From Knoellia sinensis KCTC 19936 (GTDB lineage Bacteria > Actinomycetota > Actinomycetes > Actinomycetales > Dermatophilaceae): 64,000 nt of DNA. How positions within the stretch are numbered: the first letter of the stretch is position 1; every line of letters starts with the position of its first letter. The stretch is taken from positions 1-64,000 of the forward strand of contig NZ_AVPJ01000005.1 of NCBI RefSeq assembly GCF_000768705.1, in the 5' to 3' direction. The position numbers and the translations under genes were made by a program. Under the pieces are notes generated by a model. It saw only the letters and a program-made list of their open reading frames with translations, was not told the origin of the DNA and ran no database searches. Shown here one piece after another: positions 45,680 to 54,895 of this stretch.

Positions 45680-46748
45680 CGGGTTCGGCCGGTGAGGCGT
45701 TCCGGGTGGACGCGTCGACCTGTTCGACCTCGTCGGTCTCGGGGTCGCGCGCCGCGGGAACGGCGTCGGGACGGCGACGCAGCAACACGGCCCAGCGGCC
45801 GCGAGGACCTCTGGCCTGGCCGCCCACCTCGGTCGGCGCAACCTCGGTGCCCGCGTCCTTGACCGCCTGGCCGGCCGCGACGGCGACCGGGCCGACACCT
45901 TCGCCACGCCGTGCCTCCGGGGCGCGGTCCGCAGTGTCGTGACCCCACACCCCCAGGGCAGCGCACACCGATGGAAGCAGGGCTGCCGCAGCCCGGGCAT
46001 AACCGGCCGCGGACGGGTGGAAGCGATCCTCCGAGAACATCGTCCGCGGCGACGCTGCGAACTCCTTGCCGAGCAGGTCACCCAACGACACGGTGCGCCC
46101 GCCGGCCTCCACCACCGCGACGGTCTGGGCCGCTGCCAGGTCCCGACTCCACCGACGCGCGAGCAAACGTAGGGGCTGGGCCAGCGGCTCGATCGTCCCG
46201 AGGTCGGGGCAGGTGCCGACGACGACCTCACTTCCGAGCGCGCGAGCCCGGCGGACCGTGATCTCGAGGTGCCGCACGGCCGTCGCCCGGTCGATCCGGT
46301 GGGTGACGTCGTTCGCGCCCACCATGATGACCACGACGTCCGGGACGTCGATCGACTCGAGTCCCTGCGCGAGTTGGCGCTCGAGGTCGCTCGACTCGGC
46401 ACCCACGACGGCGCGGTTCGTCAGGTGCACACGGCGACCCAGCAGAGCAGCGACACCATTGGCCACGATCCCACCGACGGTCTCGTGTGGGTGCTTGGCG
46501 CCCATGCCCGCGGCACTCGAGTCGCCGAGGACGAGGATCTCGATTGGGTCCCCGGGGCCGGCGCCATAGGTGCCGTCGTCATCGGGTGACGAGTCGAAGG
46601 GTGTCCCCACGATGCGCCGAGCGAGCATGGCCTCGCCCTTGATGACGCCGTAGCCCACGGCGCCCAGCGCAGCAGTCGCCGCGGCCAGGCCGCCACCCCC
46701 GTATGCCGCGGTCGCCGCGATCTTGCGTGCCCGTCGTGCCCGTCCCAT
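45672..46748 (-). CDS. SGNH/GDSL-type hydrolase
   Basis: About 358 residues. An N-terminal membrane helix (near 10-35) is followed by an SGNH hydrolase domain: block I LGDSSAAGMG with the catalytic Ser, Gly in block II, VGANDVTH (block III Asn) and EDRFHPSAAGYARAA with the Asp/His pair. The C-terminal 100 residues are low complexity. It is likely a membrane-anchored esterase or lipase facing the wall. ATG 46748 has GGAGGG 11 bases upstream; the longer start 46793 is also possible. Confidence 0.85.
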   Translation of the reverse strand: MGRARRARKIAATAAYGGGGLAAATAALGAVGYGVIKGEAMLARRIVGTPFDSSPDDDGTYGAGPGDPIEILVLGDSSAAGMGAKHPHETVGGIVANGVAALLGRRVHLTNRAVVGAESSDLERQLAQGLESIDVPDVVVIMVGANDVTHRIDRATAVRHLEITVRRARALGSEVVVGTCPDLGTIEPLAQPLRLLARRWSRDLAAAQTVAVVEAGGRTVSLGDLLGKEFAASPRTMFSEDRFHPSAAGYARAAAALLPSVCAALGVWGHDTADRAPEARRGEGVGPVAVAAGQAVKDAGTEVAPTEVGGQARGPRGRWAVLLRRRPDAVPAARDPETDEVEQVDASTRNASPAEPAD

Positions 46749-46826
46749 GTGGTCGTCCACCCTCCTTGAAGTCTCGTCCACGCTAACGCTCACCGCCGAC
46801 GCTCACGTTCCCATCCGGCATACCAA

Positions 46827-46894
46827 CCTCGTCTTTGTGCCCTGTTGGGACAACTCGCTGGCGCTCGCCGTCCCAACAGGGCACAAAGACGAGG
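46827..46894. repeat. Long intergenic palindrome, family member F
   Basis: Perfect 25-base arms at 46827-46851 and 46870-46894 (left arm CCTCGTCTTTGTGCCCTG...) with loop AACTCGCTGGCGCTCGCC. It lies between divergent genes (SGNH hydrolase and cbs), so it cannot simply be a terminator of either. Confidence 0.92.
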
Positions 46895-46918
46895 CTGGCG
46901 AGGTGGGAGGATGGGGCC

Positions 46919-48295
46919 ATGAAGTATGCCGAGCACATCGTCGACCTCGTGGGCAACACCCCGCTCGTGAAGCTGAACTCCGTGACCGACGGAATCGCCG
47001 CGACCGTCCTCGCCAAGGTCGAGTACATGAACCCCGGTGGGTCCGTGAAGGACCGCATCGCCCTCAAGATGGTCGAGGCCGCAGAGGCCTCCGGCGCCCT
47101 CAAACCGGGCGGCACCATCGTCGAGCCGACGAGCGGCAACACCGGCGTCGGTCTCGCCCTGGTGGCTCAGCGCAAGGGCTACAAGTGCATCTTCGTCTGC
47201 CCCGACAAGGTGAGTGAGGACAAGCGCAACGTCCTCAAGGCCTACGGCGCCGAGGTCGTCGTCTGCCCGACCGCCGTCGCGCCCGACCACCCGGACTCCT
47301 ACTACGAGACGTCCGACCGCTTGGTCCGTGAGACCGAGGGAGCGTGGAAGCCCGACCAGTACTCCAACCCCAACGGTCCCGCCTCGCACTACGAGACCAC
47401 CGGCCCCGAGATCTGGAACGACACCGACGGCGAGCTCACGCACTTCGTCGCAGGCGTCGGCACCGGCGGCACGATCACGGGCACGGGCCGCTACCTGCGC
47501 GAGGCCTCGGCCGAGCGAGAGGGCGGGCGCGTCCAGATCATCGGCGCCGACCCCGAGGGCTCCGTCTACTCCGGCGGCACCGGGCGTCCCTACCTCGTCG
47601 AGGGTGTGGGGGAGGACTTCTGGCCGAGTGCCTACGACCCCGAGGTCGTCGACCGGATCGTCGCCGTGTCCGACGCCGACTCGTTCGACATGACCCGCCG
47701 CCTCGCCCGCGAGGAGGGCCTGCTCGTCGGTGGCTCGTGCGGCATGGCCGTCGTCGCCGCGCTCGAGGTCGCCAAGGACCTGCCCGCCGAGGCCACCGTC
47801 GTCGTCCTGCTCCCGGACTCCGGCCGCGGCTACATGAGCAAGATCTTCAGCGACGACTGGATGAGCTCCTACGGCTTCATGCACACCGACGGCGAGACGA
47901 CGGTCGGCCACGTGTTGCACGCCAAGTCCGGGGACATGCCTGCCCTCGTGCACACGCACCCCAACGAGACGATCCGCGACGCCATCGAGATCCTGCGCGA
48001 GTACGGCGTCTCGCAGATGCCCGTCGTCAAGGCCGAGCCGCCCGTCATGACCGGCGAGGTGGCCGGCTCCGTGAGCGAGCGCGACCTGCTCGAGCTGCTC
48101 TTCCTCGGCAAGGCGACCCTGCACGACTCCGTCGAGAAGCACATGGGCAAGGGGCTTCCGCTCGTCGGCGCCGGTGAGCCCGTCGCCACGGCCCGACACG
48201 AGCTCGAGCACGCGGACGCCGTCCTCGTCATCGAGGACGGCAAGCCCGTCGGCGTCCTCACTCGGGTCGACTTCCTGGGTCACCTCGTCGACTGA
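46919..48295 (+). CDS. cbs: Cystathionine beta-synthase
   Basis: A 458-residue PLP enzyme that condenses serine and homocysteine in the transsulfuration route. The catalytic domain has VGNTPLVKL, NPGGSVKDRIA with the PLP-binding Lys, TSGNTGVGLALVA and the phosphate loop GTGGTITGTG. Two C-terminal CBS domains (about 335-458) may sense adenosyl ligands and distinguish it from plain cysteine synthase. GGGAGG lies seven bases before ATG 46919; the longer frame runs through the palindrome. metB at 60085 supplies the following or reverse step. Confidence 0.93.
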   Translation: MKYAEHIVDLVGNTPLVKLNSVTDGIAATVLAKVEYMNPGGSVKDRIALKMVEAAEASGALKPGGTIVEPTSGNTGVGLALVAQRKGYKCIFVCPDKVSEDKRNVLKAYGAEVVVCPTAVAPDHPDSYYETSDRLVRETEGAWKPDQYSNPNGPASHYETTGPEIWNDTDGELTHFVAGVGTGGTITGTGRYLREASAEREGGRVQIIGADPEGSVYSGGTGRPYLVEGVGEDFWPSAYDPEVVDRIVAVSDADSFDMTRRLAREEGLLVGGSCGMAVVAALEVAKDLPAEATVVVLLPDSGRGYMSKIFSDDWMSSYGFMHTDGETTVGHVLHAKSGDMPALVHTHPNETIRDAIEILREYGVSQMPVVKAEPPVMTGEVAGSVSERDLLELLFLGKATLHDSVEKHMGKGLPLVGAGEPVATARHELEHADAVLVIEDGKPVGVLTRVDFLGHLVD

Positions 48296-48311
48296 GACCC
48301 CGCCACAGACC

Positions 48312-48357
48312 AAGGCCGCGTATGCCGGGAAGCCACCTTCCCGGCATACGCGGCCTT
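48312..48357 (+). terminator. Terminator built from an inverted GTATGCC pair
   Basis: A perfect 21-bp stem: AAGGCCGCGTATGCCGGG... (48312-48332), loop CCAC, complement at 48337-48357. Each arm contains one copy of the dispersed GTATGCCGG word. It lies 17 bases after the cbs stop. Confidence 0.9.
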
Positions 48358-48491
48358 GTCGTTCCTCCGTGATTCCCGAGAGACCTTGGGGGCCTTGCGG
48401 CCCGTTGGAGGGGTGGACGCGTTAGCGTCGGGGAAGAGGTGGACGCAGGCGGTCGCCCGGCCGCCCCACCGGCCGAAGGAGTGAGCACCGC

Positions 48492-48908
48492 ATGACCACT
48501 GCACGTGACCTCATGACCAGCCCCGCCGAATACCTCAACGCCACGGACACGCTCGATGTCGCGGCGCAGGCGCTCAAGACGAGCAACGTCGGCTCGATGC
48601 CGGTGGTGGGGGAGGACGGCCGCCTCTGCGGCATCGTCACCGACCGCGACCTCGTCATCAAGGCAATGGCCGAGGGCAAGGACCCGAACTCGACGCGCGT
48701 CGACGAGGTGTGCTCCGCCACCGTCGTCAGCGTCGGACCGGACGACGACGTCGCCGCGGTGGCGCAGGCCCTGTCCCAGAACCAGGTTCGACGCCTGCCG
48801 GTCCTCGACGGCGACGAGCTCGTCGGCATCATCAGCCAGGCCGACATCGCCCGCGAGCTCCCCAACGAGCGCACCGGAGACGTGGTCCAGGCCATCTCAC
48901 GCAACTGA
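48492..48908 (+). CDS. CBS-domain pair protein
   Basis: A 138-residue protein made of two CBS domains (about 8-62 and 73-130), with the nucleotide-contact pattern GIVTDRDLVIKAMA and GIISQADIAREL. Such stand-alone pairs bind adenosine nucleotides and regulate partners. The gene starts ATGACCACTGC at 48492 with GGAGTGA about seven bases before it. The preceding region (48358-48491) holds a promoter-like GTTAGCGT; the partner is unknown. Confidence 0.88.
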   Translation: MTTARDLMTSPAEYLNATDTLDVAAQALKTSNVGSMPVVGEDGRLCGIVTDRDLVIKAMAEGKDPNSTRVDEVCSATVVSVGPDDDVAAVAQALSQNQVRRLPVLDGDELVGIISQADIARELPNERTGDVVQAISRN

Positions 48909-48967
48909 CCGGGGAGCCACGCCCGACCACTGAGGTGGGCGGACGGCATACCGGATCGAGAGCAGGA

Positions 48968-49003
48968 ACACACCCGCACGAGGTAGTCCTCGTGCGGGTG
49001 TGT
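48968..49003 (+). terminator. Intrinsic terminator after CBS protein
   Basis: Perfect 16-bp stem ACACACCCGCACGAGG (48968-48983), TAGT loop, complement 48988-49003. Confidence 0.88.
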
Positions 49004-49006
49004 CCT

Positions 49007-51124
<2,118 letters not shown>

Positions 51125-51185
51125 GTGGTGCGTCTGCTGGCCGTGCTGTGCGGGACACGGACCTCTGACAGGGTTCGGCTCCAGA

Positions 51186-51318
51186 CGTGTCTTTGCGTCA
51201 GACGCGGAAGCAAAGACACGTTCGTTGCTCCGGTCGGCTGACGCAAAGACACCCCATTTGCCCTTACCTCGTGAAGCATGTGGGGGTGTCTTTGCATCGC
51301 GAGGGGGAGCAAAGGCAC
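51186..51318. repeat. GTGTCTTTGC repeats forming alternative hairpins
   Basis: CGTGTCTTTGC (51186) can pair with GCAAAGACACG at 51210-51220, or the longer GTGTCTTTGCGTCAG (51187-51201) with CTGACGCAAAGACAC at 51238-51252. A third arm GTGTCTTTGC (51286) pairs with GCAAAGGCAC (51309). These fill most of the 287-base gap between the oxidoreductase and the 51412 gene; nothing else is seen there. Confidence 0.8.
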
Positions 51319-51411
51319 GTCGGGGGGTGCACCTCACGCGGGGCCCTGGATCCCGGATTCCAGCGCGCGTGATGCCCCGAGACAGGCACGCGCCGTGGCA
51401 CTCTGTCAGGC

Positions 51412-51693
51412 ATGAGCGGATGGTGGTGGGTCGTGATCGTCCTGGCCGTGCTCGGCGTGCTGCTGCTCGTCGTCGGGTTCCTGCAGATGCGCAGTGCCCG
51501 GCCGACAGCCGAGATCAAGGGTGGGTTCGGAGGCCCTGCCGGCAGTTCTGACGTCGGTGGCACCGCCGGGTTCAACGCCCCGGACCCTCGCGCCCACTGG
51601 AAGGTCGGTGCGCCGCTTCGCATCGCCGGCTTCGCGGCCCTCGCGACCGCCGCGATCATCGGCCTCGCACTCACCATCGCCAAGGCCTTCTGA
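51412..51693 (+). CDS. Small two-helix membrane protein, unknown
   Basis: A 93-residue protein with membrane helices at about residues 5-25 and 69-91 and a Gly/Pro/Ala-rich loop between them. The second half (HWKVGAPLRIAGFAALATAA) has a positive flank before the helix. No family is recognised. It ends 15 bases before the convergent response-regulator gene. Confidence 0.7.
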   Translation: MSGWWWVVIVLAVLGVLLLVVGFLQMRSARPTAEIKGGFGGPAGSSDVGGTAGFNAPDPRAHWKVGAPLRIAGFAALATAAIIGLALTIAKAF

Positions 51694-51708
51694 CGGGGCG
51701 GCGCCGGG

Positions 51709-52377
51709 CTACCTGAGTCCGTGTTCGAAGGCGAAGACGACGACCTGCACGCGATCCCGCAGGTCGAGTTTGCGCAGCACTCCGCCGACGTGGGTCTTGA
51801 CCGTGGACTCGCTCATGTGGAGTTCGTCGCCGATCTCTGCATTGGACAGGCCGCGAGAAACGGCGTCGAAGACCGACCGCTCGCGCTCGGTGAGACGTCG
51901 CACGGCGGCGGGAACCGTTCGCGGAGTCGTGAACTGGGCCTCGAGCAGGCTGAGGAGATCGTTCGGGCCGAGCACGGAGTTGCCGCGGTGAACAGTCCGG
52001 ACGGCGTCCTGGATCTGGATGGGCGTGGCGGTCTTCAGCAGGAATCCGCTGGCGCCCCAGCGGATCGCCTGGGCCGCGCGATCGTCGAGATCGAAGGTCG
52101 TGAGGACGACGACTTTGGCCCGGTGTCCTCGACGCGCTGCACGGGACTCGTCGAGGATGTGCCGCGTTGCGTCCGCGCCGTCCATCTCGGGCATCCGGAC
52201 GTCCATGAGCACGACATCTGGTCGAAGCTGGTCGACGGCCACGAGCGCCCCGAACCCATCACCCGCCTCGCCGACAACGTTGATGTCGGGCTGGGAGTCG
52301 AGGATGACCCGCGCCCCGGCTCGGAACAGGTCTTGGTCGTCGACGAGGAGCACCCGGATGGTGGAGTCCGTGCTCAC
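51709..52377 (-). CDS. NarL/LuxR-type response regulator
   Basis: A 222-residue two-component regulator. The receiver domain has VLLVDDQDLFRAG, the phospho-acceptor Asp in VVLMDVRMPEMDG (about residue 58) and the conserved Lys in GFLLKTATP. The C-terminal LuxR helix-turn-helix reads LTERERSVFDAVSRGLSNAE then LHMSESTVKTHVGGVLRKL. It overlaps the kinase gene upstream by four bases. Closeness to the bacteriocin gene suggests control of that locus, which is inference. Confidence 0.93.
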   Translation of the reverse strand: MSTDSTIRVLLVDDQDLFRAGARVILDSQPDINVVGEAGDGFGALVAVDQLRPDVVLMDVRMPEMDGADATRHILDESRAARRGHRAKVVVLTTFDLDDRAAQAIRWGASGFLLKTATPIQIQDAVRTVHRGNSVLGPNDLLSLLEAQFTTPRTVPAAVRRLTERERSVFDAVSRGLSNAEIGDELHMSESTVKTHVGGVLRKLDLRDRVQVVVFAFEHGLR

Positions 52378-53519
52378 GGGTGCTCCTTCGCGCCGTGGAG
52401 AGGCAGGTGGGCATCCACGGTGAAGAGGGTGGAACTGCGCCGCACCTCGAGCTTGCCCTGCGCAGAGTGGACCCGTCGCCGCATGCCGGTCAGCCCGAGC
52501 CCGTCGGAGTGGCTGTCCTCCCGTGGGCGGTTGCTCACGACCAGCCGCAGGTCTTCGCGCCAGTCCCGGACGACCCGGATCGGACCCTCGCCGTGCTTGA
52601 TGGCGTTCGTCAGCATTTCCTGAAGCACCCGATGGGCGACGGTGGCCACCTCTGGGGGCAATGGGCGAGGTACGCCCATGACCCGGTCGCGGACGGTCAC
52701 CCCGGACGACGACAGGCTGTGCACGAGGCCGTCCAGGTCTGAGGCGTCCCGGTGGATGGGCTCAGCTGCGAGGACTTGACGGACCTCGGTCAAGGACCCA
52801 CGAGCGGACTCGGAGATCGTGTCGAGAACCGCTTGCACCTCGGGGGGCGTGCGAACGTCAAGGTATCGGGCCGACTCCGCCTGCGTGAGGATGACCGAGA
52901 GCGAGTGCCCCACGACGTCGTGGACGTCGTTCGCAAGCCGGGCCTGGTGCTCCTGTGCCTCGGCACGAGCCTGCGCCCGGACCAGCTCCCGTCGGCCCCG
53001 CTCGGCGGTGGCACGCCATCTGAAGGTGAGTCCGGCGAGCCACGGAAGGGCGAGCGGCGCCGCCATCATGATCACGAGAAGCACTGCGGCGACCGGCTCC
53101 TCAGCCAGACTGGCACGGTCGACGCGTCGCACCGCCTCGGTCCCGGGGTTCGTCAGGAACATGCCGCTGAAGAGGTAGGCGATCGGCATGAGGAGGCCGC
53201 TGAGCCACAGCGTCACGGAGCTCCCGCGTCGCGCGCACTGATACATCACGACGGCCGCCACCACCTCGTCCGTGTGGATCTCCGTACCGGTGACCACTCC
53301 GAAGAGCTCGAGCACGAGGAGCAATCCGAGGCCCGCCAGAGGCCGAAGCCTGGCACTCAGGACAATGAGCACCAGGACGCACGCCACCACGACGTGCACG
53401 ACGAAACCCTGGCCCGGACCCCCTTGGTCGCTCCCGCGAGACAACGCGACTTCGGCGACACCGACTGCGCCGGCCGTGACGCCGGCCAGGACAAGCGGTG
53501 TCCGTCCCCTCATCCCCAT
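52374..53519 (-). CDS. Histidine kinase, NarX/DesK type
   Basis: A 381-residue membrane sensor. About five hydrophobic segments (roughly 5-165) form the input part. The HisKA_3 dimerisation helix has NDVHDVVGHSLSVIL with the phospho-His (about residue 205); the ATPase domain shows LQEMLTNAIKHGEGP (N box) and GLGLTGMRRRV (G box). ATG 53519 is the first start before the membrane domain; the longer frame is antisense to the bacteriocin gene. It is co-transcribed with the regulator at 51709. Confidence 0.9.
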   Translation of the reverse strand: MGMRGRTPLVLAGVTAGAVGVAEVALSRGSDQGGPGQGFVVHVVVACVLVLIVLSARLRPLAGLGLLLVLELFGVVTGTEIHTDEVVAAVVMYQCARRGSSVTLWLSGLLMPIAYLFSGMFLTNPGTEAVRRVDRASLAEEPVAAVLLVIMMAAPLALPWLAGLTFRWRATAERGRRELVRAQARAEAQEHQARLANDVHDVVGHSLSVILTQAESARYLDVRTPPEVQAVLDTISESARGSLTEVRQVLAAEPIHRDASDLDGLVHSLSSSGVTVRDRVMGVPRPLPPEVATVAHRVLQEMLTNAIKHGEGPIRVVRDWREDLRLVVSNRPREDSHSDGLGLTGMRRRVHSAQGKLEVRRSSTLFTVDAHLPLHGAKEHP

Positions 53520-53611
53520 GGCGACGAGTATCCCCGACCGCGCGATGCCGTGCTGCGCACCCCGGGACCGTGTCCTGGCCCGACGTCCGCAGCACGACCT
53601 CGTGCAACCGT

Positions 53612-53929
53612 TCAGCAGGTGCGGTAGTAGTACGTGTCCGTGGCGCCCGACGTGTTGAGGGCGAACTTCTCGGCTGTCGACCGCTGGCCCGAGGCAGTGC
53701 AGGCGCTGCGCACCAGGTCCCCGTTGTACTTCACCGACGAGCCATGGGACGTGTTCACCGTGTAGTACGAACGCACCTTGGCGTTCCAGAAGCCGTAGGT
53801 CCAGGTGCCCCCGCTCGAGGGGTGCTGGGTGCTGGAACCCGGGTGAAGCCACGCCATGGCGGGGCTGGCGGCCCCGAGTGTCATGAGCAGCATGGCCCCC
53901 GTGGCGACTCCGTACTTGATCTTGCGCAT
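53612..53929 (-). CDS. Lactococcin-972-family bacteriocin precursor
   Basis: A 105-residue precursor. A signal peptide with hydrophobic core GVATGAMLLMTLGAASPAMA is cut after about residue 26. The mature part has the family landmarks GGTWTYGFWNAKVRSYYTVN, HGSSVKYNG and an aromatic end TDTYYYRTC; lactococcin 972 binds lipid II and blocks septum formation in its targets. GAGAGGGGA about nine bases before ATG 53929 fits a ribosome site. The DUF1430 and ABC genes that normally accompany this family are at 54896-57557 on the opposite strand. Confidence 0.85.
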   Translation of the reverse strand: MRKIKYGVATGAMLLMTLGAASPAMAWLHPGSSTQHPSSGGTWTYGFWNAKVRSYYTVNTSHGSSVKYNGDLVRSACTASGQRSTAEKFALNTSGATDTYYYRTC

Positions 53930-54059
53930 GTCTCTGATTCCCCTCTCTCGAGCCGCATGGCTCGTGACTGTTGGTGCGGCCAGCCTCGCCCGCTGGGGTC
54001 GGTCGCAACAGCGGGGGTCCGGGTGTCCAACCCTCCTTGACCGGGTCGGGTCCGGCGCG

Positions 54060-54710
54060 CTAAGGGGCCACTCGGCTGCGTCGCACAAGTGACACCAGCG
54101 CCATGCGCTTCCAGCCCCGTGCCCGGCTGGTGTCCTCGGGAAAGCACCGCCGGAAGAGGTGGTCGAGATGACGGTCGACACCCTTGGCCGTCAGGGCCAC
54201 TCCACGGTGACCCAGACCCTCGGCGATGTCGATGGACGAGGCTGGGCGTCCCGTCTCGGCCGTCCGTGCGCACAGCTCGTCAAGCACGGCGGCTCCGATC
54301 GTTCCCTTGCCCAGCCGAAGTCGCTTGATGGACGAAACGCTCTCGTCGCAAGGCATCGACCGGACCTGCTCGGTCTGCTCCGGGCCGAAGAGCGTCAGTC
54401 GTTCGCTGACAGCGCACCCCCCGACGTGGAACGAAGCCTCGGAGAACTCGAAGGGGACGACGAGGCGACGATGGCCAGCTGGTGCGCGGACCCGCAACTC
54501 GGGATTCTCGAGGTCGACCAGCCAGAGTTCCGCGTCGAGACTGAGGTTGGAGATCCACAGGTCGTCACCCAAGTGCAGCTCTGCTCGGAACCACGCGCCC
54601 GGCGCGGCTCGCAGGGTGATGTCGACCGAACACCGGACACAGTGGCACGAGCCCAGCACGAGTGAACCGTCCCTCGTGACATCCACTCGTCGTGGTGGCG
54701 TGCTCGCCAT
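54060..54710 (-). CDS. Putative regulator of the bacteriocin locus
   Basis: A 216-residue protein. The N-terminal half is beta-rich (VLGSCHCVRCSVDITLRA, then LWISNLSLDAELWLVDLENP) and may be an FHA-like or ligand-binding sandwich with three cysteines. The C-terminal half resembles a winged helix (LGKGTIGAAVLDELCARTAE, ALTAKGVDRHLDHLFRRCFP). It lies between the bacteriocin gene and the divergent DUF1430 gene. A regulatory role is inferred from position and the helix pattern; I do not recognise a named family. ATG 54710 has GGAAAGG about eight bases upstream. Confidence 0.5.
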   Translation of the reverse strand: MASTPPRRVDVTRDGSLVLGSCHCVRCSVDITLRAAPGAWFRAELHLGDDLWISNLSLDAELWLVDLENPELRVRAPAGHRRLVVPFEFSEASFHVGGCAVSERLTLFGPEQTEQVRSMPCDESVSSIKRLRLGKGTIGAAVLDELCARTAETGRPASSIDIAEGLGHRGVALTAKGVDRHLDHLFRRCFPEDTSRARGWKRMALVSLVRRSRVAP

Positions 54711-54860
54711 CACCGTGGCCTTTCCCCTGCCCCCCATGTCCCCGCTTCCCTGGACGATTACCGAACGTCATCGAGCGAAGCAGACGCGTGGATTGCTCCC
54801 ATCGCTCGCAGGTGCCGAAGGCCGGTACCTGAGGAGGAGGAGGAGGGGAGGGGCGCGCTC

Positions 54861-54866
54861 TAGCGT
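54861..54866 (+). promoter_or_regulatory. -10 box of the bacteriocin export genes
   Basis: TAGCGT, 29 bases before GTG 54896, in the divergent gap between the putative regulator and the DUF1430 gene. A GAGGAGGAGGAGG tract lies just upstream at about 54832-54850. Confidence 0.4.
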
Positions 54867-54895
54867 TTCAGCCATCCGACAGAGAGAAGGCCGCT

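Noticed and set aside
46827-46894. Simple terminator
   Set aside because: It lies between two divergent gene starts, where neither gene needs termination.
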